A stretch of 64,000 nucleotides of DNA from Bos javanicus. Its lineage: Eukaryota > Chordata > Mammalia > Artiodactyla > Bovidae. The notes below the pieces were generated by a model. The model ran no database searches. It saw nothing but the letters and a program-made list of their open reading frames with translations, and was not told the DNA's origin. Below, piece by piece: positions 10,639 through 22,430 of the stretch (the stretch's first letter is position 1; the number at the start of each line of letters is the position of its first letter). A program made the translations under genes and the position numbers. The DNA is taken from the NCBI RefSeq assembly GCF_032452875.1, contig NC_083870.1:5642001-5706000 (forward strand). Direction: 5' to 3'.

Positions 10639-12404
10639 GGCTACTCAGATAATATGACTTAAATTTCTATCCCTTCTTGCTCAGCAACTCACTTTATTCT
10701 AATTTTTACACATAATTATCTCAGTCATTGCTTATTATTTTATAAGCTTTTGTTTCTCAACACCAGTTGCATTTTAGTACTGAGGCAGCACATTGGTTGT
10801 CTTGATCAGCATGAGAAATACTGTGGTCTTCTGTCTGGCTAGTTTTCTCAATTCCCCCAAATAGAAACTGGAGAGCATCTTAGTTTTATCATTACATCAT
10901 TATCATCTCTTCAGAATCAGTTACTTCTGCCAATAGGTAATTTTACCTATTATCCATGGATGCTTGTTAGCTTACATTTCAGAGGCTGATTTCTGCCACT
11001 CTGTCCTCTATTTCTGAAACGAAACTACAGTTCCTGTGCCTGTCATTATTAGGCATGCCTTCTAGAAATAGCTGCCAACTCAGTCTAAATATGCATAGTG
11101 TCTGGGCCCTGGCAGTAGAAGGAGGATAGCTCTACAAAGCCACCTTCCTAGGTTTCTACATGCCAGAGGAAAGATGGTCCCTGGGGAATGGCCCTATAAT
11201 AGATTCTTGAGAAGGATACAGCTTCAGCTGCTGGCACCATGAGGAATATCCTAGTTTGCTTTGCAAAGTCTGCCCAATCTTGGCTCACCACGCTATTCAG
11301 ATAGCCTTCCTAGGAAAGCTGGCTGTGCTTCTTATGTTCGTTTATTCTAAACACAGTGTCTTCTCCTCATCCCTCGACGCTTATTGTGTGGTTTAATTAC
11401 TACCCTTTGCCTAGTGGTTGCCAGCGTGATATGCTGTGAGACTAACGCATACAATGCGATGTGTGCTTGGAGGGACTGACAAGCCCAGCTTCTAAACCAG
11501 AGTCTCAAAGGGAAAGACCAACAAAACCCGTCGTCGAGAAAGTGATCATTTCTGTGCCATGCAATTATATCCTTTAAAAAGTATACCTCTGGTGCACTAC
11601 CCTGCCAACAGTTTACTGACGACCAGGAAACAAAACCAGCAGTTGATGTGAGAATGGCTATGGAAACCCTGTAATCATCTTAAAAATAGATTTATACAGG
11701 GAACCTGATTGTTAGGAATGTAGTTTTACACTGTGTCTCAAAAGAAAAAAAAATTTCTTCACACTTTGGCCATTTTAATTTCTACAATAACACTGTGGAT
11801 ATTTGGGGTTGGAGGAGAGGTGGGAGGAGATAAGGGAGAGAGGAGGGACCAAATCTCAAAAATGCTGAGTTTTTTTTTTTTTTATGTCATATGCTTACCC
11901 TCAACTTACCACCCGCAGACACCCCCATACACACCACACCCCTATCATTATGGGAACATCTCCCTACTGATCACACCCACCAAGAAGCCATAAAAATAAA
12001 CGTTGTTATCACAAATAACCACTTCTCTAAGTTCTACTTTACCTCATCCACATCCTCCACATGCAACACTCTTCAGTACTTCCTTTCCCACCATGAAGGC
12101 ATAAAATGCACATGTAGATCACAGTCTTGCTCTTCAGGATCCACTCACGGTGGAATTGCTGGAGAAGTACCAATGGAGATTCCCACCCCTCTTTCCCTGA
12201 AACTTGCAAGTTAAAGTGATGAGTCTAATAAAGTCAGGGAAGGTGTACCAGATCGAAGAAGTTACAAAATATCAGTTGACCCTAGCCTTGGGAGAATGGG
12301 AAGCTTGGCCTGAGAATTTAAATGCCATTTGCTAATGTTGTCAATTAAATGAGTTGTCTCTAACTGATTTTATGAGAGGAGTATACATATTCTTGAGGGA
12401 GTAA
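10639..12404. other. Unique non-coding DNA with a CpG-retaining block at 11340-11680
   Basis: No gene recognised. 11340-11680 keeps more CpG dinucleotides (for example CCCTCGACGC, CCCGTCGTCGAG) than its surroundings and contains no repeat I know. Poly-T lies at 11867-11883. Confidence 0.4.
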
Positions 12405-12620
12405 ACTCTGCAAATAGATGACTTGAGTTTGAATCCAGATTCCTTCATTTATTTACTCATAATCTTGGATAAATTAAAATCTCTCTATGCCTCTCATCTA
12501 TAAAGTAGAAATTTAAATAGTACATATCTCATAAAAGTTGTCAGGAAGATTCAATTAGTTAATATATGCAAAACACTCAGAAGAAAGTGCTATTTACTCA
12601 TATTTGTTATTGTTGTCATT
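12405..12620 (+). repeat. MIR SINE
   Basis: MIR-like order: GAGTTTGAATCCAGATTCC, CCTCTCATCTATAAAGTAGA, then GGAAGATTCAATTAGTTAAT. Diverged but collinear. Confidence 0.75.
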
Positions 12621-13214
12621 GCTGTTGTTTGTATATCAAAATTCAGAGGATTAAACCAACTGGTAGAGAAATTTTTATCCTATTTAGATAACTCCATAAG
12701 TACTCAGTTTGGAGAACTTGATGGAATTTTTTGGAAAATACAAATGACAAATGACAAAAATACAAATAAATGACTCAGCAACTGTCCTGTTTAGCCAGGA
12801 AAATGGCATTGTATGGTTGATTCATAATGACAGAACCGATTTCTTCCATATAGAAGTGACCTGAATTATAGGATAGGTGATGGAGTAGGAAACAAGAGGG
12901 GGTTAAATTTAAAGTCAAAGGAGAGGAAGAAAAAACATGAAATGGATAGCAGAGAAATACAAAGCTTAAAACATGATAAAAAAAATAATGCAGGAAAACA
13001 CAAATACTTCTAACTAGTACTTAGGTCCATATAACCTGTAAGACTATTTTGTCAAAGTTGAGTTATTTTTTTAAAAAAAGACTTAATTTACCATGTTTTC
13101 ATTAAAAGTGACCTGCACTTTGAATATCGTGTAGGTGTTAGAGAAGTTAGACTATTTTATGTTCTGAAGAATTTGAAATTCACCATAGCACTTCAACTTC
13201 AAATTCAAAACAGT

Positions 13215-13345
13215 TGTATCACTAGATGGTAAACTCCTTGCTAGCAGAAATCCTGCCTATCTGGTTCACAGTTGTCTTATTTCACATACTGCCCAGGATG
13301 TAGTAGGTACTCGATAAATATTGAGGAAATGAAAGAATGAGTCAT
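13215..13345 (+). repeat. L2 LINE 3' end
   Basis: AAACTCCTTGCTAGCAG, then GTAGTAGGTACTCGATAAAT and a GAATGAGT-type terminus, the ordinary L2 3' tail. Confidence 0.7.
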
Positions 13346-13667
13346 AGATTAAATGAGTGAAGTCTCTCAGCATGCTTGTGATGGAATGGAGTGTTAATAA
13401 TCTGGGATTCAACAGTCATTCCATGGAAACCCATCAGATGTAGAAGGAGAAGTGGGATCTTGTCCCAACTCTGGAAAATATTGGCTCTATTTCATTTGCA
13501 AATTACCTGAGATGATTTACAGCAGTAAAAATAATTGGTCTCTCATAGGTATCATGTGAGGGAGAAAAGTTGGCAAAAATGCTTTGTTAACCATAAATCC
13601 ATGCACAGAGCCAATTACCTTTTTAAATGGGTAAACTATGGTCTCAAAAAGAAACTCCCTCATGATT

Positions 13668-13880
13668 GTTTGTTGTTGTTTAGTCACTAAGTCATGTCCA
13701 ATTCTTGCGATCCCATGGACTGTAGCCCCCCAGGCTCCTCTGTCCATGGGATTTTCTAGGCAAGAGTACTGGAGTAGCTTGCCATTTCCTTCTCCAGGGG
13801 ATCTCCCTGACCCAGGGATCAAAATCACATCTCCTGCACTGGCGGGCAGATTCTTTACCACTGAGCCACCAGGGAAGCCC
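13668..13880 (-). repeat. Bov-tA SINE (antisense)
   Basis: Near-consensus inverse of Bov-tA with TGTCCATGGGATTTTCTAGG and CTGAGCCACCAGGGAAGCCC. Confidence 0.95.
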
Positions 13881-16442
13881 ACCACTGCTTAGAGAACTTT
13901 AATTCAGATGGTACATTCATTTTGAATTCGTCTTTACATAAATCATGGGAAGGAAGAGAAATTTGAGAAGTGGAGAGAAAGAGGAGAAGGTAAGAAGGAA
14001 ATGAAGAAGAATTAGAAGAGGGAGAGAAAGTACTTTCACCTTTGACAGGAGTTATGCAGCAATGGTGAGAATAAACATTCTGGAAATCATTCTTGAAAAA
14101 TGAACAGCCTGACCTTGATTCTTTTCCCAGATCTCCTCGAAGGGTTGAGGCTGGTATTTGGAGTGACTTTTCAATTAGCCAGTCCTCCAGAAGTCTGCAT
14201 TCAGGCTGGGAGATGCTTGCCAGGGTAGTGGCTTTTATCTTATTCAGTCATAAGGAACATGGAAATCAATTTTTCCCAATCTCAGTTATAGCTGGAAATC
14301 CATCCTTTTTAAGTCAGCAGGAAGATTAATCTATTGAATGATTTTCGGGATTTTGCTGACATATAAACATTTTAAGAATACATTACACTTTTTTTTTTCT
14401 CCTTCCCTAGCACTATTTTTAAAATGAAGCCAACATGCTGTGCCAGCCAGGGGGAGAAAGATGGACACACATTTCCTCCCCACAAGAGTGCAACCCATTT
14501 TTTTCAAAGCCTGAAGCACGAACTTCAATTCACATTGGTCAGTGCCTTCCTCTCAAAAGACTGTCCCAAATCACAGGAAAGCCTACATTTTATGCAGATA
14601 TTTATGATTCCAAATAATTCAGTTTAGGGGGTCCCATGCACCAGGTAGTGGGCTTCCCACATTAATGACTGCGATGATTTGTTGGTTTGTTGCGCCTAAA
14701 ACTGAGGGTGTCTGGACAATCCAAACCAGTGGTATTTTTAGGTAGTATAGGGCTTAACAGGGCAGTGTCTGAAATGTGTGTTGTAGAATTCCTGAAGCCT
14801 AAAAAGTCATTTCAAAGGGTTCAGAGATATACCTAAGCATCATCTGTAAAATAAATAAAACTCAAGTTCTCCACACATACATTTCTACATTTCAAATGCC
14901 TTTAGATACTATTATAATATAGCATTAAATAATACATTAATATAACATTATATAGTAAAATAACATTAAATACTAAATCTATAAATAAGTATATTAAATG
15001 TTATATACTAAAATGATACTATTATAAATAGAACATTGAAATTGAACATACCAATAAAAATACATACTATTAATTACACTAAATATACAAAACTTGAAGA
15101 GTACTGAACGCAAAGTAACATTTATGTATTGAGCCAGGCAATAACTAAAATCATGCTTATTAGTATAAGTGAGAGTAAGAACATCTGTTAGGTCTCCAGG
15201 TGGTTCCTCATCCTCAAAAAGTTTTAGGAGCACTGATGGAGAGAGGAAAAATAGGCTTGAGTAATGTGGAGCTACTAAAACGAGAAAAGCCTCAAATAAC
15301 AGTGATGCCACATGCTAGTGCAGAAAAATAATGCAGAGTGGGGTGGGGGGGAGTGGACATGCGCGTCATCCTGATAGTCATAGGTCCACTCCAGTCTGTG
15401 AATGGCAGGGAGCCGGATGGACAGATTCTTGCCATCTATGAAGTTGTGCAGAATATGAATACAAAGGCAGACATACCAAGATACTGAAACTTAAGCTTCA
15501 GGGCCCTTCCCTTACATTGCCCCTCCTAAGACTCTGGGAAAGACTCTAGGAAAATGGGGATTCACCTGAGGCTAAGATTCTATAAAATTTGCAAAAGCAA
15601 AACATTTTAACATCAATCGGTTAAGTCCATTCTTCCTTCCAATATAATTTCCCCTTTGTCAGGTGTCATTAGAGAGAGTATGGTCATTTGGAGGATTTGG
15701 GAAATTAGTTGGGGATGTATTTAAATGAGAGTTAGTGTGGGTGGATTTATGTAGTTTGCCATTACTTCCACTTAGATAGTTAAGGTATTGCTAACCAGCA
15801 CAGTGTTGGAATGGCATCCAAAACTGTTCATACTGCCCTCTGAGCTGACCTACGCATTAATGAAATGAAGCTGTGGGCTGGAAGTTATAGGATGAAATAA
15901 ATACATAACTCTATGCCAGAGTGAAGTGGGAAACAAAAGAAAAACAAGATTTGAAAGGTGTAGCATCTGAAGTTAGTATATGTAAAAATTTCCGAGTAAT
16001 CAGACATCTAAAATTGTAAACAGAAGATTCAGTCCTTATCAACACTCGGTCGAGATAGAAATCCACTCTTGGAAGAAATATATTTGATTTTTGTGCAGAG
16101 TATACCATTATAAAACCCCATAGGATTGACGTTTTTGTGGGACCCAAGCCTGTGGCAGTGTGACAAACAGCGTGTAGATGTGTCCATGGTGATGTTATGT
16201 TAATGAAAATCAAATTATGATCAATCATGCTGAAAGGAATAGTGGATTGTCTTTGTATTCTCTAGTTAGAAAATATTACAAAAATTGCCTTCATATGAAA
16301 AGATGGTCAAAGAGTTATTACAAATATCTTTAAGGAAAAATTAGTATAAAGATATATAAAGATTAACTCAATAAAATATTTTTTATGCATTTTATTATAT
16401 TTGTGGAATTTTAATTTATAATGATGTATTTTCTTATCTAAA
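13881..16442. other. Unique, partly AT-rich non-coding DNA
   Basis: A purine-rich GGAAG tract lies at about 13945-14030. 14864-15080 is very AT-rich with repeated ATTAAATA/ATATTAAAT words. No gene is recognised; the frames here are not similar to anything I know. Confidence 0.4.
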
Positions 16443-16459
16443 TAAATGGGCAATTTTAT

Positions 16460-16622
16460 TTTTTTTTCTAATTTTATTTTATTTTTAAACTTTACATAAT
16501 TGTATTAGTTTTGCCAAATATCAAAATGAATCCACCACAGGTATACATGTGTTCCCCATCCTGAACCCTCCTCCCTCCTCCCTCCCCATACCATCCCTCT
16601 GGGTCGTCCCAGTGCACTAGTA
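16460..16622 (-). repeat. Young L1_BT 3' end fragment (antisense)
   Basis: Nearly identical to 3996-4155 and 53497-53655. TGGGCAATTTTAT at 16447-16459 and again at 16625-16637 is a 13-bp target-site duplication, so this is a clean severely 5'-truncated insertion of about 160 bp. Confidence 0.93.
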
Positions 16623-16689
16623 AGTGGGCAATTTTATATCTAAGGTTGCTTTCATAATTTTGCATCATTTTTCTTCAGTAGTGTTCCCA

Positions 16690-16927
16690 GAACTCCAATA
16701 CTTTGGCCAACTAATGCAAAGAACTGACTCCTTTGAAAAGACCCTGATACTGGGAAAGATTGAAGGCAGAAGGAGAAGGGGACGACAGAGGATGACATGG
16801 TTGTATGGTATCACCAACTCAATGAACATGAGTTTGAGTAAACTCCGGAAGTTGGTGACGGACATGCCTGATGCATGGGTCTCAAAGAATCAGACATGAC
16901 TGAGCAACAGAACTGAACTGAACTGAA
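16690..16927 (+). repeat. BovB LINE 3' end
   Basis: Sense BovB terminus: AACTCCAATACTTTGGCCAA, GAAGGCAGAAGGAGAAGGGG, ending in the CTGAACTGAACTGAA tail. Confidence 0.92.
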
Positions 16928-17036
16928 ATTTTATATGCCACAAAACTTGTATCCATACCTGGGGAAAGGAAAATTTCCTCACTTGTATCTTTTGATATAA
17001 ATTGCTTATTACTCTCAACAAGTTATCATACAGTCT

Positions 17037-17367
17037 TCAGTTCAGTTCAGTTCAGTCACTCAGTCATGTCCGACTCTTTGTGACTCCATGAATCGCACCA
17101 CGCCAGGCCTCCCTGTCCATCACCAACTCCCGGAGTTCACTCAGTCTCACGTCCATCAAGTCAGTGATGCCATCCAGCCATCTCATTCTCTGTTGCCCCC
17201 TTTTGCTCCTTCCCCCAATCCCTCCCAGCATCAGAGTCTTTTCCAATGAGTCAACTCTTTGCATGAGGTGGCCAAAGTACTGGAGTTTCAGCTTTAGCAT
17301 CATTCTTTCCGAAGAACACCCAGGGCTGATCTCCTTTAGGATGGACTGGTTGGATCTCCTTGCAAGG
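17037..17367 (-). repeat. BovB LINE 3' end (antisense)
   Basis: Starts with the inverted tail AGTTCAGTTCAGTTCAGTC and runs to GGTTGGATCTCCTTGCAAG. TATCATACAGTCT before and TATCATACATTCT after are a 13-bp target-site duplication with one mismatch. Confidence 0.93.
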
Positions 17368-17394
17368 ATATCATACATTCTTAGGGTCAGTAAA

Positions 17395-17613
17395 ATCATT
17401 AATTGGCTAAGAACTTATGCTCTGAAGTTGAATAGACTTGAGGTCAAATCCAGATGCTACAGCTTACCATCTCTGTGCCCCAAAGGATTTGCCCAAATAC
17501 TCACAGCCTTGTTCCATCATCTGTAAAACTAGGCCATTTATGTTGAGGATTAAATTACAGTATATGTAAAGCATTTGCTACTCTGCCTAGTATATGGGAT
17601 GTACACAATAAAT
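17395..17613 (+). repeat. MIR SINE
   Basis: Collinear MIR text: TATGCTCTGAAGTTGAATAG, CCATCATCTGTAAAACTAGG and a closing CACAATAAATATGAT. Confidence 0.8.
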
Positions 17614-19224
17614 ATGATAAGAGAGAAAGAAACACATATATGCTTTTTGTGTAAATATACATAAAACATACAATACACAGACACATTTTTTCTTAGTGAG
17701 ATTAGCACTAACAAATACACAGAAAGTATTTACCATATGAAGCTATGCAACAAAAATGTCTAAAACATAGCCTTGCCCACAGGAAGCATTCTACCTAGTT
17801 GAGAGTAATAAAGTTAGTAACCTACTTCCTGGACCCAAACAATTCTTTGCCTTTTTTTATGCTAAACAAGTAGTAATTCATTGCAGGTCTAGTTTATTTT
17901 CCTCCATGTGTACTTACAAGGGTCAGTGTAGGTTGTGCAAGTTGATAAATTGTGTTTATTTATTGGCAGGGCTGCACCAAATAACATGCAAATGATATGC
18001 AAAATGACATACACATTCACATCAACGACTCTGCCACTTATGGTAATAGCACTCTAACCCTGCTCTGCCTCTGATTGTAGCACTGCGTTGTTTCATAAGT
18101 ATCGATTGCTCTTGACTTCTGCTGATGCAGTCAGACAGTTTGTCAGGAGATAGGCCAAAGAGACCCATCCCTTCAGCTTCATCTGTCCTTCGTTCACCTC
18201 CTACATTTATGCGAGGACTTGCACCTTTGGGTTTTGGGTCCATCTACATCATTATTGAACTATATGTGATACAGATAATTGTTGCTCTCTAATGTAGATT
18301 GCATGCTTCTTAGGTTGCCTTTGTTAAAGTTTAATGACATCTCTGTTTGGGCTCCTAAAACCTAACAATATAGACTATAGGTTATAGCCAGATCATTCCT
18401 TATTAGCCTCAGGAGACCCGATAGTGAAATCGTATTCTTGCTGGCATTTGGTAGTCAACACCAAGTTTTCCCTCTGAGCACTTGTCATGTGAGGTGGCAG
18501 TATTCTCCTGGCAAGTAGATGGGCCACGATCAGCCTCTTTCTCCATGATAAACATGTCTGGATGTGACAATCATTTCTTTCCCTGGGAATGCAATGATGA
18601 TGTGATTTCCAGGGCCCTGCTCTGGATGTATGAGTAACAAACCCATGATCCATCATCCACAATAAACTGTCTTCGTGTATGTATTTAATTTAGTCTTATG
18701 TAATATATAGAAGCGATTTGTTGGCAAGCAAGCAGAAAGCATGTGTTCAAGCAGGCCAAAGATATTTGGGCCTCTCCTGCACATCTCTCTAACTTGATCG
18801 TATATACCATGCATATTGATGCTGTTTCATATTGGAGGCTATTTTCTGAAATGCTTTTTCATGGTCTTCATTACCACACAATGCAGTTGTAGGAAGAAAT
18901 GGAGGATGGCTAGGTCTAAACACACTAGGGTTTTCAGGCATCTTCATTCACTAAGCAATAATGTGAATAAAGAATAATGCAAATGGAGAGGTTTATTTTT
19001 TCTCTTTAATGGTTTTGGAACAGATGCTAATTTTCATGGCTATTTATTAATCTGAATTTGGGCTCTTAAAGACATGTTCAAACTTTACAAAAACCAAAGA
19101 ATTTAATTTGTGCTTTAAGGAAGAAAGTTCGAAACATAGCATCAGGCTTGTTTTTTAATTCATATTATCTTCTATTCAGCTCAAGCCAACAAAATATAAT
19201 AGAGTCATGAATATCATTTTATTG
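17614..19224. other. Unique non-coding DNA
   Basis: Two minus-strand frames at 18022-18243 (73 codons) and 18393-18662 (89 codons) are in a region without recognisable repeats. I do not recognise either peptide. The frames differ and many stops lie between them, so I do not call a gene. Confidence 0.4.
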
Positions 19225-19225
19225 A

Positions 19226-20187
19226 TTTTTTAAAATTTTATTTTATTTTTTAACTTTACAATATTGTATTGGTTTTGCCATACATCAAAATGAATCCGCC
19301 ACAGGTATACATGTGATCCCCATCCTGAACCCTCCTCCCTCCTCCCTCCCCATACCATCGCCCTGGGTCATCCCAATGCACCAGCCCCAAGCATCCAGTA
19401 TCGTACATCGAACCTGGACTGGTGACTCGTTTCATATATGATATTATACATGTTTCAATGCCATTCTCCCAAATCATCCCACCCTCTCCTTCTCCCAGAG
19501 TCCAAAAGACTGTTCTACACATCAGTGTCTCTTTTGCTGTCTCGTATACAGGGTTATTGTTACCATCTTTCTAAATTCCATATATATGCGTTAGTATACT
19601 GTATTGGTGTTTTTCTTTCTGGCTTACTTCACTCTGTATAATAGGCTCCAGTTTCATCCACCTCATTAGAACTGATTCAAATGTATTCTTTTTAATGGCT
19701 GAGTAATACTCCATTGTGTATATGTACCACAGCTTTCTTTATCCATTCATCTGCTGATGGACATCTAGGTTGCTTCCATGTCCTGGCTATTATAAACAGT
19801 GCTGTGATGAACATTGGGGTATACGTGTCTCTTTCAATTATGGTTTCCTCAGTGTGTATGCCCAGCAGTGGGATTGCTGGATCATAAGGCAGTTCTATTT
19901 CCAGTTTTTTAAGGAATCTCCACACTGTTCTCCACAGTGGCTGTACTAGTTTGCATTCCCACCAACAGTGTAAGAGGGTTCCCTTTTCTCCACACCCTCT
20001 CCAGAATTTATTGTTTGTAGATTTTTGGATTGCAGCCATTCTGACTGGCATGAAATGGTACCTCATAGTGGTTTTGATTTGCATTTCTCTGATAATGAGT
20101 GATGTTGAGCATCTTTTCATGTGTTTGTTAGCCATCTGTATGTCTTCTTTGGAGAAATGTCTATTTAGTTCTTTGGCCCATTTTTTG
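19226..20187 (-). repeat. 5'-truncated L1_BT LINE, about 0.96 kb (antisense)
   Basis: The left end is poly-T plus the inverted 3' UTR (ATTGGTTTTGCCATACATCA); the right end stops in ORF2 at GTCTATTTAGTTCTTTGGCC. Flanks containing ATATCATTTTATTGA (about 19211) and ATAATATTTTATTGA (about 20225) look like a decayed target-site duplication. Confidence 0.92.
19692..20186 (-). pseudogene. L1 ORF2 C-terminal fragment
   Basis: About 165 codons of L1 ORF2p C-terminus remain open. ORF2p supplies endonuclease and reverse transcriptase to L1, but both catalytic domains are missing here; only the terminal cysteine-rich region is left, with CGEKGTLLHCWWEC readable and followed by the hydrophobic IPLLGIH segment. 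A frameshift near the end replaces the usual MEYYSAIKKN ending with NGVLLSH. It cannot encode an active protein and has no promoter of its own. Confidence 0.9.
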
Positions 20188-20271
20188 AGTAAGTTCATTA
20201 AAAAGATTTTAAAAGATAAATTTAATAATATTTTATTGAACTAAATACACTAAAAATCTTTTTTCAAAATA

Positions 20272-20485
20272 TTGTTGTTTTTGTTTAGTCGCTAAGTCAT
20301 GTCTGACTCTTTTGCGACCACAAGAACTATAGCCTACCAGGCTTCACTGTCCTTGGAATTTACCAGGCAAAAATTCTGGAGTGGGTTGCCATTTTCTTTT
20401 CCAGGGGACCTTCCTAACCCAGGAATCAAATCCACATCACCTGCATTAGCAAGCAGATTCTGTATCACTGAGTCAAGAGGGTAGC
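20272..20485 (-). repeat. Bov-tA SINE (antisense)
   Basis: TAGTCGCTAAGTCATGTCTG start; the inverted head is decayed to CACTGAGTCAAGAGGGTAGC. Older than its neighbours. Confidence 0.88.
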
Positions 20486-21089
20486 ATTTCACTAGGTAGC
20501 CTATATTAAAATGTATTACTGTATTTTGCATTCAGTTCAGTTTAGTTCAGTCACTCAGTCTTGTCTGATTCTTTGCAACCCCATGAATCACAGCACGCCA
20601 GGCCTCCCTATCCTTCACCAACTCCTGGAGTTCACTCAAACTCATGTCCATCAAGTCGGTGATGCCATCCAGCCATCTCATCCTCTGTCGCCCCCTTCTC
20701 CTCCTGCCCCCAATCCCTCCCAGCATCAGAGTCTTTTCCAATGAGTCAACTCTTCGCATGAGGTGGCCAACGTACTGGAGTTTCAGCTTTAGCACTATTC
20801 CCTCCAAAGAACACCCAGGGCTGATCTCCTTTAGAATGGACTGGTTGGATCTCCTTGCAATCCAAGGGACTCTCAAGAGTCTTCTCCAACACCACCGTTC
20901 AAAAGCATCAATTCTTCGGTGCTCAGCTTTCTTCACAGTTCAACTCTCACATCCATACATGACCACTGGAAAAACCATATTTTACATTAGGATGGAAATA
21001 TCTTTCCTTTTCTCCTTTGCTATTCATTTCTCTTCTTTTCTCAGCTATTTTTAAGGCCTCCTCAGACAACCATTTTGTCTTTTTGCATT

Positions 21090-21930
21090 TCTATTTTCTT
21101 GGGAATGGTTTTGATAACTGCCTCCTATACAATGTCACAAATCTCCACCTGTAGTTTTTCAGGCACTCTCTCTATCAGACCTAATCCTTTGAATCTATTT
21201 GTCACTTCCACTGTATAATAATAAGGGATTTGATTTAAGTCATACCTGAATGGGCTAATGGTTTTCCCTATGTTCTTCAAATAACGTTTGAATTTTGCAA
21301 AAAAGAGTTCATGATCTGAGTCACAGTCTCCTCCAGGTCTTGTTTTTGCCGATTGCATAGAGTTTCTCTATCTTTAGCTACAAAGAATGTAATTAATTAG
21401 ATTTCAGTGTTGACCATCTGGTGATGTCCATGTGTAGAGTCATCCTTTGTGTTGCTGGAAGGGTTTTGCCATGACCAGTGCATTATTTTGGCAAAATTCT
21501 GTTAGCCTCTGTCCTGCTTCATTTTGTGCTCCAAGGCCAAACTTGCCTATTACTGCATGTATCTCTTGACTTCCTACTTTTGCATTCTAGTGCCCTGTGA
21601 TGAAAAGGACATCTTTTTTGGTATTAGTTCTAGAATGTCTTGTAGATCTTCATAGAACTGTTCAACTTCAGCTTCTTCAGCATTAGTGGTTAGGGCAGAG
21701 ACTTGAATTACTGTGATGTTGAATGGTTTGCCTTGGAAATGAACAGAGATCATTCTGTCATTTTTGAGATTGCACCCAAGTACTGCATTTCAGACTCTTT
21801 TGTTGACTATGAGGGCTACTTAATTTCTTCTGAGGGATTCTTGCACACAGCAGTAGACAGAATTAAATTCACCTATTCTTGTCCATTTTAGTTCACTGAT
21901 TCCTAAAATGTCAATGTTCACTCTTGCCAT
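21090..21930 (-). pseudogene. BovB endonuclease-region remnant of copy 1
   Basis: The minus strand encodes a recognisable but stop-ridden BovB endonuclease and linker region. The 77-codon frame at 21125-21358 includes KFKRYLKNIGKTISPFRYDL, which is BovB-like. Multiple frameshifts and stops break it. AP-like endonuclease normally nicks the insertion site for RTE elements. Confidence 0.75.
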
Positions 21931-22430
21931 ATTCCTATGCAATATTGTTCTTTACAGCATTGGACTTCACTTTCATCACCAGACACATCCACAACTGGGC
22001 GTTGTTTCCACTTTGGTTCAGCTTCTTCATTCCTTCTGGAGCTATTTCTCTGCTTTTCTACAGTAGCATATTGGATATCTACTGACCTGCAGGGGGTGGG
22101 AGGCGGGTGGCGTTCATCTTTCAGTGTCATATATTTTGCCTTTTCATATTGTTCATGGGGTTCTCAAGGCAAGAATGCTGAACTGGTTTGCCATCCCCTT
22201 CTCCAGTGCACCATGTTTGTCAGAACTCACCACCAATGTCTGACCCTGAATTGAATTAGGCAAGGTTGCATTGCATGTGATAGGTTGGTTAGTTTTCTGT
22301 GATTGTGGTTTCTGTTCTGTCTGTCCTCTAATGGATGAGGATGAGGATAAGAGGCATGTGCAAGCTTCCTGATGGGAGGAACAGGCCATGGGGAAAACTG
22401 GGTCTTGTTCTTGTAGGCAAGGCCATGCTC

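Noticed and set aside
13638..13892. 84- and 122-codon frames at 13517-13892
   Set aside because: Both are translations of a Bov-tA SINE; the same peptide text recurs at many Bov-tA copies.
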